64,000 bases of DNA from Fragum whitleyi (lineage: Eukaryota > Mollusca > Bivalvia > Cardiida > Cardiidae), in contig OX411544.1 of assembly GCA_948146395.1 (NCBI GenBank), forward strand, positions 93,855,232 to 93,919,231, read 5' to 3'. The notes below the pieces were generated by a model, which saw only the letters and a list, made by a program, of their open reading frames with translations, was not told the origin of the DNA and did no database searches. Both the position numbers and the translations under genes were made by a program. This document shows, piece after piece, positions 1 through 11,499 of this stretch. Position 1 is the first letter of the stretch. Each line of letters opens with the position of its first letter.

Positions 1-61
1 GATGTTTAGAATGATAATATGATAATATCTGTGTCGGGTAAGAGCTGGATGTAATGAAAGG

Positions 62-180
62 GTGGAATGGTGGTACTGGTGTGAGATATACCAGAGATCC
101 ATTGTTACGTGCTCCAGTCGCCGCGATATAACTAAAAAAATGTTCAAAGCGGCGTTTAACCCCTTGCAAACAAACAATAA
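62..180 (+). repeat. SINE-like 3' tail, copy 1
   Basis: This stretch is matched in reverse orientation at 61490-61615. Shared landmarks include a block reading CCATTGTTA, then GCTCCAG, then CCGCGATATAACT, then AAAGCGGCGTT. The copy ends in a short AAAC-type repeat, as a retroposon tail would. No RNA polymerase III box was seen, so it may be only the 3' part of a SINE. The inverted match is seen directly; the SINE assignment is inference. Confidence 0.45.
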
Positions 181-452
181 AAACGATAATTTGTACCGAC
201 AGCTTGAACGTAGTCAAAAGGATCAAAACTAGTGTTTATTATGTAAACAATACTAAATTAAAGACTCTGCAGATGCAACATGTCTTGAGGAAAAGAAAAA
301 AACAACAAAAAAGAAGACAACAATCATTAATCTGTCGACCTGTTCATGTCCAAAAGCGTTTGATATACGTAAAATGTTATCCAGACCTTATTTTCTGACG
401 TTTTAATTGTTCACCAAAGATCTCTTTTCCGAACTTCCAAGAGGAGCTTAGA
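181..452. other. no recognisable content
   Basis: AT-rich sequence with short spurious frames only. No splice-bounded coding stretch and no repeat shared with the rest of the window was recognised. Confidence 0.5.
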
Positions 453-489
453 AAAGATATAAATATAGGATATTGAATGAGAGGTCATG

Positions 490-592
490 GAATACCGAAT
501 TTATGAAATTAGTCATCTATAAACAGATAAAAACGAGGCTGCGCCGAGTTTTTATCTGTTTATAGATGACGAGTTTAATAAATTTGGTATTT
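490..592. repeat. 45-bp-arm palindrome of R1, copy 1
   Basis: The arms 490-534 and 548-592 are nearly complementary, with a perfect 23-bp inner stem (512-534 against 548-570). The 13-nt loop is GAGGCTGCGCCGA. The same loop with at most one change sits in the palindrome at 56098-56194, and a related loop sits at 10752-10764 between unrelated stems. Confidence 0.85.
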
Positions 593-711
593 GATGAGCA
601 CAAGTTTTATATTCTATTTATAAGATGCCCCGAATTTTGGTGATAAAACGAGAAAAAATTACATTTATCTATTTATTTTATTCCGCGAAACATATAACGC
701 CGTTTGCAAAA

Positions 712-739
712 TGACGTCAGCAGATCCATTTTGACGTCA
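712..739. promoter_or_regulatory. paired CRE-type octamers in R1
   Basis: Two exact TGACGTCA octamers lie at 712-719 and 732-739. The R1 copy at 56 kb has the same pair at 56315-56322 and 56337-56344. TGACGTCA is the consensus site of CREB/ATF bZIP factors. Any regulatory role here is inference, because the sites may simply be inherited with the repeat. Confidence 0.3.
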
Positions 740-1109
740 TTTTCCTAACAAAATTATAAAGTTGTTCTTCGTTTATAGCGTATTTGCATTGTTATTCCAC
801 TAGTGCAATAACACCCGTGGAATATCAAAAATATCAAACGAGGATGTTTCACTCCGGCGACATAGGTCATATTATAAATAGAAATAAAAATTGTTTTAAA
901 TTTTGTTCCTAATTTTCAGTATGTTTCCTTTCGATAGAGGTTAATTTCGGTAAACCAGGTCGTACAATTAGCAAACTACTTAACATTCAGAACATCTCTC
1001 AAACATTTCTTATGGGCATTTTACAATGTGATGACACATTAACCACGCGCCTTACCATTCCCGAGGTCTGTCCGCAGAATCGTCGATGGCCCCCGAAATG
1101 CAAATTAAC

Positions 1110-1445
1110 ACTCGGAAACCCTCAGTGATTCTACGGAAAAGACCCCTGAATTATACGGGCGCAGCCATGAAAGCGCGTCATTTTGCACGTGGGTTTATAT
1201 AACGTCACAAACAGCAACGATTCTGCTAAGGATGACGTTGTATCAAACAAAATCAACGAAGGAAGAAAAGTGTGCATTTTATAATTTGTAAATAAAAGGC
1301 ATCGTTCCACAGCGTTTTGTCATCAACTTTTATATGCCCAAAAGATCGGAAAAAATTAACAAAATGTGATTTTCGTCAAGCGTATGTAATAACCGAAGTA
1401 CCACAAGAAGCCTAAAACCTAAAAAATGTCCCAAGATTACTAGGC
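1110..1445 (+). repeat. dispersed repeat R2, copy 1
   Basis: Diverged copy of 40210-40510 in the same orientation. Shared landmarks in order are GATTCTAC, GGGTTTAT followed by a CGTCACAAAC motif, AAAATCAACGAA, CATTTTATAA, TTTTGTCATCAA, ATGCCC, GATCGGAAA and AAGTACC. It ends about 70 bp from the lipocalin exon at 1514. No coding capacity was seen. Confidence 0.6.
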
Positions 1446-1513
1446 ATACATCCGAGGTACTTTCCAGTTTACGGAAAAGTCCGAGTGATGTTCCGAATGG
1501 CAAATTAAGTTAC

Positions 1514-1593
1514 CTATTGGATCCTTTATCTGAAGTATACCGGGCGACTTTTTATTTGTAACAGTATCGATATTCGCACACAATCCATTATTT
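1514..1593 (-). CDS. lipocalin-like gene A, exon 3 (partial gene)
   Basis: Reading the minus strand, a pyrimidine-rich acceptor ending TTTTCAG opens an 80-bp exon that closes at a GTAACT donor. It has one base completing the previous codon, 26 codons and one trailing base (phase 2 in, phase 1 out). The peptide includes NGLCAN and SPGILQIKDPI and aligns with the 80-bp exon of gene C at 63364-63443 (GGICTD and SPGIFRLKDSI). In lipocalins this part covers middle beta strands, with the Pro-rich turn before a strand running into the YW-containing strand. A longer open frame extends across both splice sites, but only the 80 bp are conserved. The next exon should lie left of position 1514 and was not found, so it is probably outside the window. 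Confidence 0.82.
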
Positions 1594-1599
1594 CTGAAA

Positions 1600-2030
1600 A
1601 TACAAAAAAAACGAAGATTTGAATAATGATATGATTGTTTTCTGATCAACGTCAACTGGTTGCAGCACAGGTTAACCTTGGAAAAGAAATATGATGAAAA
1701 AATAATGAATAAACGCAAATGAGCCAAGCCCTGAAAGAGAGGTTCCAAATAAAATTTGCTAATTAAACTTGCACCAAATGGTTTTAAAAAAGGGTCCGAA
1801 ATATGCCAGGTTAGACCCATTGGCCTTATAGAATAAAAGATAGGTCAAGGCCAGGTAATCAACGCCCATCAACGTAGTTGTTTAGTAACTCAGACAATCA
1901 TGGGCACATTTGATAATGGGTATAGATATATGTTTAAATCTGATGTCTTCGCATGTACAGAAATTGATGTTTGTCTATTGTAACCTGAGTGTAATCTGCC
2001 TATTGATGTGATGTCTCAAGGATCAAAGAG
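1600..2030. other. intron 2 of gene A, no recognisable content
   Basis: Sequence between exons 3 and 2 of gene A. It is AT-rich. No conserved coding or structured element was recognised before the short repeat terminus at about 2031. Confidence 0.45.
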
Positions 2031-2075
2031 ACTCAGGTGAGCGATCTAGGACCATCATGGTCCTCTTGTTTGGCC
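2031..2075 (+). repeat. short repeat terminus with 8-bp hairpin
   Basis: The block CTCAGGTGAGCG is followed by a perfect small palindrome, AGGACCATCATGGTCCT (2048-2064), and then CTTGTTT. From memory this resembles a common terminus of interspersed repeats in bivalve genomes. Only the palindrome is directly demonstrable here. Confidence 0.3.
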
Positions 2076-2646
2076 TACCGCCTTAATGACAAATTCACTG
2101 AATCTGTCGTAATTGATTCTCATCTCATCTGTCCTCTCCGCAATCGGTTGTACAGTCTGATTTCACGTTCTTACATGTACATCTGTGGCAACGTCGGAGA
2201 AATAAAATACGCAACTTTTTAATTAAATCTAATCATTTTTTTTACTTTCCACAACACGATGCTGTTAGCTGGTAATACTTTTGAAATGTTGTTTTACACC
2301 ATTTGATTTATTCTTATTTTTTTGCTTAATTGATTCGACAAAGTTTCGTGCTTTCAAAATTAATACGACCTATTGTCGCATTCGGCCTACTTTCGACCTT
2401 ATTTCTTTCGACGAGGGCATATAAACGAAATTTCAACCGACGAAATGACGACGTGCACCACTAACAATTTCTGTCTACTTGTAAATGTTTTGAGACAGTT
2501 GTCACATTGTAATTTATAGCTTTCACAAGTACGTTTGTAGTACTAAAATCCATTCAGCTTACTGAATGACGTTCTAAACCTACGATAAAACGCGTTATCT
2601 AACCTAAAATAAGTATTAGTAGGATGCTACTGTAATATATTCTTCA

Positions 2647-2804
2647 ATGAGCCTGTGCGTGGGATTTCCAACAATTTCAAAGATGTGCAAGGCGAAGTTT
2701 CTGACCAGCCTGTGCATCCACACAGTCTGACCAGAGTCTCCAGTGTGCGCTTAGTATGTAGATAAGGTCTCAAAGTATCTGTAGACCACCAAGTAACTTT
2801 ATAA
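2647..2804 (+). repeat. dispersed repeat R4, copy 1 (in intron 2 of gene A)
   Basis: Direct repeat of 27049-27205, mostly identical by eye. It runs from ATGAGCCTGTGCGTG, through CTGACCAGCCTGT and GATAAGGTCTCAAAGTATCT, to AAGTAACTTTAT. Both copies lie a few hundred bases downstream, in minus-strand terms, of a lipocalin exon: exon 2 of gene A here and exon 4 of gene B there. It is non-coding. Confidence 0.75.
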
Positions 2805-3032
2805 TAAGAGTTTTGACTGTCTATTCATTAAATCAGAAACAGCAGAAATAAAATCACTTATGCTTTTGATTACGCAACACAGAAATAAATGCCGCAGAAA
2901 CATAAGACCATAAAATTTATATGGACGCCGAAGAAAAACTGTTTTATAGAATCGAAAATTTTGTTTGACAAGGATGTAGATAATGCCTTATGAAAGTTTG
3001 AAAAAAAATAACATTCAAAACAAGAAGCTTAC

Positions 3033-3160
3033 CGCCAGTAACATGTCGTGATATACGAGTTTCCTCTTGGTTGAACGTTGTAGACATAGTCTGTGAACGT
3101 CTTAGATCCAGACCAGGTGCATGGTACTGTTCTACCTTGCATATACCAATATCCACTAAA
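3033..3160 (-). CDS. lipocalin-like gene A, exon 2 (GxW exon)
   Basis: On the minus strand the acceptor TTTTTAG opens a 128-bp exon (phase 0 in, phase 2 out) ending at a GTAAGC donor. The peptide begins FSGYWYMQGR, which fits the first lipocalin signature (F-x-G-x-W-Y with a downstream Arg). It continues with VPCTW, KTFTDYVYNVQPRG and ends TCYW. The exon has exactly the length and phases of the gene C exon at 62968-63095, and roughly half of its residues are shared. Lipocalins are secreted eight-stranded beta-barrels that bind small hydrophobic ligands; this exon supplies strand A and the following strand. Ligand and expression cannot be inferred. It joins in phase to exon 1 (8462-8575) and exon 3 (1514-1593). 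Confidence 0.87.
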
Positions 3161-5950
3161 CTAAAAACACAACATTAAATATTGGAAGACGGATTGACTC
3201 CAAGATATGTAAATTTTAACATGGCAGGACGTCACGGAGGCATGGTGAAATTTAGTATATTTTTTTTTTACAATATACAGCCCTGCTGTCAAGGAAAAAA
3301 GCGATTCAAATTCATTGCAAATTAACGCCGCTTTGCACGCAAATGCATGTACAAGCCACCGACAACTCATCTGAATAAGACGTACTACTCATTATTCGCC
3401 GATTGACAGATGATTTTTGGCAAAAGTATATGAAGTTATAGTTAGTTACATAGTGAAATTGACATTCATCTCAATCAAAACATTCTAAATCATTCACTCA
3501 GCGCCCCATTCATTCATTCCAAATACCCACTCAAACTATTCAAAAACATTCCTATATCGTTAAAAAGAATCGATCATCATCTTCATTCAAATTGAATATA
3601 GCTAGAAAAAAAAGCTGAATTTTACTGACAAAATTAAAACAAAAGGCATCTGATTGGTTCTTGGAGAAAAATGAAGCTATATATAAAACGTGTGTGCATC
3701 TGATTAAAATGGGGTAACAAATGCCGTAATTTTGTTCATCCTGAACAAAATTATTGATATGGATTACCTTCCTTTAATTCCACTCAAAACTTACTCCTCA
3801 CACCTATTCAGTTTTATTTCAAAATATTTCCAAAAATCATTCACCCTGTCAATTTCGCGACATTCTTTAATGAAGGCGTCACTGAGGTTAAAGGATTACG
3901 CGTTGCCGGCTGACCTAACCGTGATCGGATTTAGTGTCATATCTTGAGCATAAACAAGAGCCATGTCGGAAATGACCAACGCATTCCGCCCACAAAAGCT
4001 TGATATTAACCTGAGGCCAGCTAGATTTTAGGTTCATGAGAACTGTGCTCTTTCTCAATAAATTCTACCTCTTAAGCAAGCGATAGTTGTAGCTCATAGT
4101 GCAATTTATATCAAAGTGATATATCCATACGAGAAGTTCGAACTTGATAGAATTTTTACTTTCAGAGTATTTCAAAGGACAAAACCTCATCCTTTAAAAC
4201 GACCTTTAAAAATGACCTTGAAATTGAAAAATAGTTATGTTATTTATGTTCTGCACCTCCCAATAAAGAATGAAGGTTGATAAAATAGTCAAACTCCATT
4301 TATCATAGAAAAAACATATTACATAGACAATTATTAGACCTTTTGGGCACCAGCGAATAGGATTTAGAATCAAAGTGCTAAAAGCGTAGAAAGCCTTGTT
4401 TATAAAGAGGCAATGTGACATTTTAAGGCATTCACTCCAATTTTTTATTCTGTTTTGCAAGGCTTTTTTAGGCGGGAAACCAAGGGTTCCATTTACCTAT
4501 AGGGATCGTAATCCACATTCCAAACTAAGGAAAAATGTCGAACGGTATGCTCACTATATAGCACTGAGTCCGCCAAAAACAACTAATTCCAAAGGTATAG
4601 ATTACTACGCCCGATACCGCTTTGCAGACAGGCGCAACTCGAGTTTTCATAATTTTAGTTGAGTTGATTGGTTTGCTACTAATCTGTCAATTTATCCATT
4701 CGATCATTCCGTCTAAAAATCGAAGTAATGCTGTTCTTCTAGACGCACAAGCTCGTCGGCTCTACATTTTACATTGAATTGAATTCCATAAAGAAGTTGT
4801 ATTTTACAAGAAATTGAGAGGGTCAATTTCTCCCTTTCCCACAATACGGTCCATCCTACACACATATCCCATTTTTTTTAATTTCTACCCTAGATATATC
4901 AAATAACACTCATGTTGATTTAATGTCTGCAACCTATTCAAAGTTGGCACAGTCTTACATTTTGTCATCTGTATAAGGGTTTAAGGATGGGACAAGGCTT
5001 TTGTTTTTTTCTTATTCAGATAAAGCCATTCAAGACAACAATTGTTTAGACGGGTCAAAAATGTGAAGGGTTGATGGTTACATACAATTTGTGGGCAAAT
5101 TAGTAAAATTTGTAGCAGAAAGGGTTGATAATATTAATTAGACAGGAGAAAGTGTTAGTTAGCAGCATTTTCTTCTTTTTCCTATTAGCAAGGTAATCCG
5201 TCAAGATTAAATAAAAAAAGTAATGTATCTTTAACACAGCAGAGAGTTTGGCAGTGATAAGTAAGAAAATATCTTGTTTACATTTTAAGGACGAGGTGAA
5301 TTATCAAGGATATATTCCAGAAAACTGGCTTCGTGTGTTGTTTCGTATATTCAGTTCTCTCTCCTTCAGTACTATCAGTACTTTGATTTTAGCACAGATT
5401 AGTGATAAGCAAGCACTGCTTTGAACACACAAAGCATTTCGTGTCCTTCAAAAGTTAAAGACGTTTACTAGACCTATTCTTTGCGTTCGCGTGAGCACAA
5501 AAAAGCTACGTAGTACACACGTTGACTCGATTATCGTTTTCATGGGTAATTTTCCAGGACACATGGTTGTTTCCTATTTTCTGCTTAATCAGACCAAAAA
5601 CGAAATGCGTTGAACACGTATTCCCCTGTAACTGAATCTTTCAAAAACAGTTGTTTGCTTAAAAAAATAGGAATCAGTTATTTGACAAAATATCTAATCT
5701 TAGATAAAGTCTCTTACTTGTCTTTATTTAACAAGACAGCTGCTAAGGCCCATTTTTTGTTCTTACTTGATAACCTTTAATATAGTAAAAATGTAAATGT
5801 TCTCCTCACAAGAATTCTTAATGTGAACAAAATATAGGCTCTGTCATTTGCTATTCAAAAATTTAAGCCGATATTATTTTTTTGTGCTACAAATCAGTTG
5901 TTCTGACAAAACGTCATGAATCACCTTGGCTTTGATATTAACTGAAATCT
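3161..5950. other. intron 1 of gene A, distal part, no recognisable content
   Basis: AT-rich sequence inside the 5.3-kb first intron of gene A. Several short open frames occur, but none has splice context, conserved motifs or a copy elsewhere in the window. Confidence 0.5.
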
Positions 5951-5959
5951 CTTGTCAAA

Positions 5960-6850
5960 TGAAATACGCATGTGAAGATAAAGGCTATATCATTTTTCAA
6001 TTCAAAGTTATGGCTAATGTTGAAGTTTTTTCTCAGATTTTATATTGAAAAATAAACTTGACCTTGGAGTTAGAATTAACAGAAAGCGCTTGTCACCAAC
6101 ACTCTTCATGTAACATATGAAGGCTCTATTAACTACTATTCACAAGTTGTAGCAAATATTTAATTTTTATGTTAAAAATCAGTGACTTCGAGAATTTGAC
6201 ATTGACAGATGACCATGACTTTTGTATCAACTACTTGCCATTAGCAGTATTCATTTTAGATATGAATGTTATATCACTTAACATTCCTAAGTAAAATCCA
6301 TTTCTAAAGCTTCTATTATTCACAAATTTGACCATGAAATTTGGCCTTGGCTGATACCTTGAAGTTGGTACCAACATAAAGCTTTTGCCAAAAGCAATTC
6401 ACACGTGAAATGTTAAGGCTCTATCACACATCATCCAAAGTTACTACTAGTGTTGAAGTTTTTAAGTTGAAAATCAGTGAACTTGGGAATATAACATTGA
6501 CCTCGACAGATGACTTTGACTTTGGTTACAATTGAAAAGCCTGGTCATGGGAAATACTTATGTGAAATATGAAGACTATATAATTTACTATTTCAAAAGT
6601 ATGGTCAATGCTAAAGTCTTTTTTATCCACAAAATTGACCTTTAAATGTGACCTTGTTCTTGAATGATGACAATGGAATTGGTTCTTACAGAAGGCTCTT
6701 GTCACAAACACTACACAATTGAAGGCTTTATCATACACCATTCAAAAGTCGTGGCCAATATTTAAGTTATTTTTGGTCGAACAAACAGACCACAGAAATA
6801 AACTGACAAACAGACAGGACAAAAACTACATGCCCCAGATCGATCGATGT
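5960..6850 (+). repeat. decayed tandem repeat, ~135-155 bp period
   Basis: A landmark of the form AAGGCT(C)TAT followed by CAxTATTCAAAAGTT and an AATATTTAAGTT-like string recurs near 5984, 6118, 6412, 6568 and 6722. Units are strongly diverged. The block ends in a CAGACAGGACAAAAACTA tail near 6810-6830. It lies in the first intron of gene A and no protein is encoded. Confidence 0.6.
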
Positions 6851-7079
6851 AGGGACAAAGAAATATTTTGGAATTGTATGACAAGAGGCCAATAGGGCCT
6901 GTACCGCTCCATTGGCTTTTATGTCCCCAGACTCTCATTAAACAAATCTTACTTTGACTGTAAACAACAAAAGAAGTCTCTTAATAACGGTTTTGAAATA
7001 ATTTACTGGGTCTGGCAAATATTGCACCAATGTACTCAATCACCATTAACCTGCATACCCTTCACCCGTCTTATGAAAC

Positions 7080-8320
7080 CAACACAAAGGTGAGTGCAAT
7101 CAGTAGATTATTCTAAACACTCTGTCAGGAACAATTTAATAAAGAAAGATTCATACAAAGATTAAATGAAATAAGTACAATTGATTGGGATAAGAAACTT
7201 CCAGTTGAAGTTTCATTGGAATTGGCTCACCAGTTTGGAAGGAGAAGATTTCTTTTATGATGAAAATAAACCCCATTTTACCACGCCTATGTTTTTGGTT
7301 CAATCGAATTTCTTAAGCAATTTAAGTCAAGGGTCACCCCAAATACATCTGTACCAAGTTAAATTGAAATCAGCCCTACAGTTTTGGAGGAGGAGGAAGA
7401 TTTTTAGAATATTTATTTTGAATATAAAGCTATGCCCTGCCGGGTCCATATTTAAGAGTCAATTATGTTTTAACGGTCTAAGTAAAGGGTCAGCAAGGAA
7501 CTTCCATGTCAAGTTTCAATGAAATCGGCTGAATGGTAGGGGGGGGGGGGAGATTTTTAAACATTTAATAATGAAAAAAAAAAAGATCGCGCTGCCACTC
7601 CAATAGTTGGGGCCAATACAAATTCATTGATCAGTGAAGAGTCACTCAAGTAACATCCATACAAAGATTTCTTGAATTAGCCATGCGATTTGAGAGGAGA
7701 AGATTTTTAAGGTGAAAAAAACACCACGTCCTTAGTTAGGAGTTAATCAGAATTACTTTTTAACTCTTTCAGTAAAGGGTCATCGAAGAAATATCCATGC
7801 AAAGTAACACTGATATCGACAAAACGGTTTGGGAGGACTGGGAGGAGATATTTGAAAGATTTTCTAAATAAGTGCCGCCCTTCGACTCCCATACTTGAGA
7901 AACTAAAGTAAAGGGTCACCAAAATGAACATTTATGTCAAGTTGCATTGAAATCGGTCCAAAAGTTTGGGAGAAGATTTTTTAAGATTTTAAAGTTAAGA
8001 AATGCCCCGTCCTGCAACGCTCATAAAAAGGGTCACACAAGGACATTCATGCCAAGTTTTATTGAAATCGGTCCATTTTTGGGAGCTTTTAAACTAAAAA
8101 AATGCCCTAGAAATGTCATGGTTCAGGGCAAATCAAACTTTCTTTAACGATTTTAGAACAGGCTCACCCAAAGATCATTTCTTCCATGATTCGCTTAAGT
8201 CCGCCCCTTGGTTTGGGAGGAGAAGAAGTTTTAAGGAAAAAATGATGAACCGAAGGCTGACGGAAAATAAGATTTGTCAAAAACCATTTAGAATAACCCT
8301 CTCTCATTATTGAGAAATTG
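7080..8320 (+). repeat. decayed tandem repeat, ~115-155 bp period, about eight units
   Basis: The landmark AAGTTTCATTGAAATCGG, followed by a TTTGGGAGGAGAAGATTTT-like string, recurs near 7199, 7352, 7504, 7658, 7795, 7930, 8047 and 8181. Between landmarks are recurrent GCCCCGCC, AATTTCTTTAACAATTTAAG and AAAGGGTCACC strings. The same family appears at 9580-9850 and 41100-42130. Open frames here are chance products of a poorly stop-populated unit. Confidence 0.75.
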
Positions 8321-8461
8321 ATCATTGTCAATTCTACATTAACAATGATAGGCCTTTCTTAAACGATTTCTTGACTCTCTCAATAACAAATAGATAATAA
8401 GTATAACAAAGATAATGATCTTGATAGGGCCTAAACAAGCAAAAGGAAAAAAAAGACTTGC

Positions 8462-8605
8462 CCTTTTTAGATCCAATGTCTTCAGGGGCTCTGGAAAACT
8501 CTGTAACTTTTCGACATCAATCGATGATGACACATAGGCGTTGGCTACCAGGATTACAACAATGAAGTAAATCATATTTGTTGGGAGTTTTCACCGTGAC
8601 TGAAC
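8462..8605 (-). CDS. lipocalin-like gene A, exon 1 (signal peptide; CDS 8462-8575)
   Basis: The minus-strand ATG at 8573-8575 starts a 38-codon coding segment. It begins MIYFIVVILVANAYVSSS, a hydrophobic core with small residues that fits a secretory signal peptide. It ends with LKTLDLKR at a GC donor (AGG then GCAAGT). Exon 1 ends in phase 0 and exon 2 starts in phase 0, giving an LKR-FSGYWY junction like the usual start of a lipocalin barrel. A pyrimidine-rich CAG acceptor at 8606 suggests about 30 nt of 5' UTR in this exon and a further non-coding exon upstream. The intron to exon 2 would be about 5.3 kb. The signal peptide and phase match are seen; joining it to exon 2 is inference. Confidence 0.68.
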
Positions 8606-8781
8606 CTGAAATGATATTTTTAAAGGAATTATAAAATTTTAAAATTTAGTCCAAGTTCTGAAAATCTTCAAAAAAATATGGAAACATTTCTTCTGTTTCT
8701 ACGTTCAATACTCCGTTGGAGACAAACTAGTTTGAAATATGAAACATATTCATTTGAATTGCCGAAAGTACCTCATAAGAC

Positions 8782-8876
8782 GCATCTTCGCTAGTCAAGG
8801 GTGATGCCAACTACGTGTTCTATTCTACGTGTGAATAGAACACGTAGTGGGCACGACCCTTGGCTAGCGAAGATGC
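8782..8876. repeat. 44-bp-arm hairpin
   Basis: The arms 8782-8825 and 8833-8876 are complementary with about four mismatches, separated by a 7-nt loop. The outer end reads GCATCTTCGCTAG and the inner end ACGTGTTCTATTC. It lies about 180 bp upstream of gene A exon 1. It is probably a snapback MITE, possibly with cruciform or structured-RNA potential. No second copy was seen in this window. Confidence 0.85.
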
Positions 8877-8879
8877 ATA

Positions 8880-9860
8880 AGACGTAGATCGCCTTAAAGA
8901 ATTGCATGATTTTTATATTGAATCAATGCACGCCGCCATTTGTATTAGTTAAATCGATTGAAACATTGTCGTCAGCACCAGGATCTATACCAAAACAAGT
9001 AATTTGACTGCACGGCAACCTCATAAACACAATACCCTCTATCAAGTGCGTTTTATTTGCACAACACTTTCCGTCAAAGCGGATTAATTTATTTTTGATG
9101 TTCAATTTTTACCAAAATTATACCTTGATATATGTGCCAACAGTAACGTCTTGTCTACAGCAATACTCGTGTTAATTATGAAGGCTCTTTCGATAACCAG
9201 TCAAAATTATGGCCAATTCCAAAGTTTAAGGAGAATTCATGAAATCGAAAAATAAAAATAAAAAAAAGGAAAAGGGTCCAAGAAGAGCCCCTGTATTGTT
9301 CCTCTGGCTTTAACATCTCCAGAGTTGAGAAAAAAAGTATTCAAAGGAAGAGATCCATTGGCTAAAGCCCCGAAAGTCTCTAGCATTCTGAGGCAGTTCA
9401 CTGTATACAGATTAATATCTTTTGCAAGCCTCTAGAGCGAATATATATATACATGTGTAGAACGTAATCAAGACACAAATATGATATATATTGACTTTTA
9501 TCTCCTGGTCCAATGAATTAAGAGATAATATTTAAAGAGCCCCGCCATGCCACGCCCATTTTTAGGAATAAAGCAAGATGTCTTGAACGATATGGGTAAA
9601 GGGTCGCACCGTTATCCCAAGTTTCTTTGAAATCGGCCAAACGGTTTTGATGAGATGATTTGTAAGAATTTAAAGTGCGTGTCATTCCCCTCGATGCAAT
9701 ACCTATGTGTTGAGGTCAATTAAAAATTCTTGGTCAACTTAAATAAATAGGTCACCAAATATACTTTCGTGCCAAGTTTCATTGAAAACTCTTTTGGTTT
9801 GGGAGAATATTTCTAAAGATTTTAAAGTTAAAAACGCACTACCGCGCCCCTGTTTTGGGG
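8880..9860. repeat. mixed fragments of decayed repeats
   Basis: Around 9180-9250 is a piece resembling the 5960-6850 family (GAAGGCTCTTTC, then AAAATTATGGCCAAT). At 9580-9850 are about two units of the 7080-8320 family, with landmarks near 9617 and 9770, a 153-bp spacing. No gene was recognised between them. Confidence 0.5.
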
Positions 9861-10680
9861 TAATATTTTAATATGCAATATTTTTGTACAATTTAAGTCT
9901 CCAGAAACTGTAAGATATAACAAAAAAATCACAAATTGTAAAGATGTGATGCTTCATACACCCTGTAACACTTAAAGAACACAACTTCAAAAGGTATTGA
10001 AACCTATATAAAATAACGCTGTAGGCGTAAAACGGGAACATACATAATCCATTCATAAAGTATGAAAAAAAGCCTGCGCCGAAACAAACCTTTAAAACAC
10101 AATAGAACCCGAGCTATAAAAACTACCTGAGTGAATATTCTAGCTTTAACGAAACACACTTTTGTTCAAAGGTTGTGTAGGAAAAATAAATCTTACTCTA
10201 CTGCAATATCTATCAGTTTCAATTACATCGTCGCCAGTAAATTCGTCGCCAAAAACGATACTTTATTTTAAACTATCGATGCAGTTATCGCAGTTAATTT
10301 AATTTGATATTTAGAACACCGGCCCATACACATGGACATATAATATTACCAAAAATTCATACATGTGAAAGATGATTAAAAATAATTGATTGTGATACAA
10401 AAATATATATGTTGTGCCAGGTTTTGAGAATACGCTTATTCTTATGAGCAGGCAATCAGTGTTTGCTACATCTTGAGAATGGGCTAATAGGTTTATAACC
10501 TTTGTTACTTATCAAAATACTTAAACTATATTGGTTTTAGTACACGAACATTATTTTACATTTTGAAATCTTTTTATTCGCTGAACCAAACATTTAAATT
10601 ACCCACTTTGATTACGATTTTAACAATACTTATCTTTGCATTCATCCGGTGAATCTAAAATGTGATCGCTGAGTATGTAT
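9861..10680. other. no recognisable content
   Basis: AT-rich sequence with only short spurious frames and no repeat recognised within the window. Confidence 0.5.
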
Positions 10681-10681
10681 G

Positions 10682-10835
10682 TATATAATACATACTTAGT
10701 GTTTTGTAGAAGAAAAAATATCAAACAAGGTTGGGAGAATTGATCATTGTCGAGGCTCTGCCGAGACAATTATCAATTCTTACGATCGAGTTAGATATTT
10801 TTTTCATACAATATACTAAGTATGTATTATATTAA
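10682..10835. repeat. ~70-bp-arm foldback with R1-type loop
   Basis: The arms 10682-10751 and 10765-10835 form an imperfect palindrome. Outer ends read AATACATACTTAGT and its complement, and inner ends read GAATTGATCATTGTC and near-complement. The 13-nt loop is GAGGCTCTGCCGA, nearly the loop of the R1 palindromes (GAGGCTGCGCCGA) although the stems are unrelated. This suggests a family of foldback elements with a conserved tip. Confidence 0.8.
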
Positions 10836-10839
10836 CCAC

Positions 10840-11490
10840 TATTTGTATTGTTTTCGTCGATGTTTCTAATTGAAATGCATTATATCTTTGTTCTAAAAAT
10901 AACTATGCGATATCATAAAAATATCATACGGGTTGTTATCACACGGGTTTGTGTATAGTTATAAGATAATTATTCATCACTTTTTGTTAGTGTGCTGATG
11001 AGGTCGAAATCAATGTACAAACGACGTCGACATTTAAACATGCTTTTTGTATAACACATGTGACGTGGATCGCGTCATCAATTTGATTCTTCGAGAATGA
11101 GTTATTTGCCCGGCGTTCACGACAAAAACGATCGCGAGCGTTTGAGATTTATTATTCCGCCTTGCGTGTGCACTCATGTGCAAACGGAATACAATTTCTA
11201 TTCGTTTGTGGGCGTTTTGCAGAGCAGGTATCAGAAATTTGGGGTCCGTTGGTTTCAACCTATGTGCTAAAGATTATTTTTACGCCTTTGATTAATATAT
11301 CATTGGTGGAATATCAAAACTAAATAACAAAAGCTAATGCTGTAAGTCCTTTGTGAAGTGTGCATATGTCAAAAATTAAAGATCGGGAACTTTTGGAAAC
11401 GTGTAAAAAGAAACTAATAGTAGATGTCAAAAATTAATTTTGAATTGAAAAAGTATTGGACCCAACCAACTAACAACGATCAAAGTTTCG
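10840..11490. other. no recognisable content
   Basis: No gene or repeat was recognised. The part at 11030-11260 is locally richer in CpG, but it has no splice-bounded frame. Confidence 0.45.
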
Positions 11491-11499
11491 AGATGATCG

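Larger units (their letters stand above)
453..880 (+). repeat. dispersed foldback repeat R1, copy 1
   Basis: This segment is a diverged copy of 56066-56490 (same strand). Its distal part also matches 16471-16628 on the opposite strand. The order of landmarks is a large palindrome (490-592), a GAGCACAA block, a CGCCGT block, two TGACGTCA octamers, then TTATTCCACTAGT and AATAACACCCGTG. No coding capacity was seen. It is probably a non-autonomous mobile element; the family name is unknown to me. Confidence 0.7.

Noticed and set aside
1440..1820. A single 126-codon minus-strand gene
   Set aside because: Only the 80 bp at 1514-1593 is conserved with gene C; the rest of the frame is intron read-through.
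4463..4492. Minus-strand stretch before GTAAAT at about 4493 resembling the end of lipocalin exon 3
   Set aside because: An in-frame stop lies 11 codons upstream and no Cys or SPG motif precedes it.
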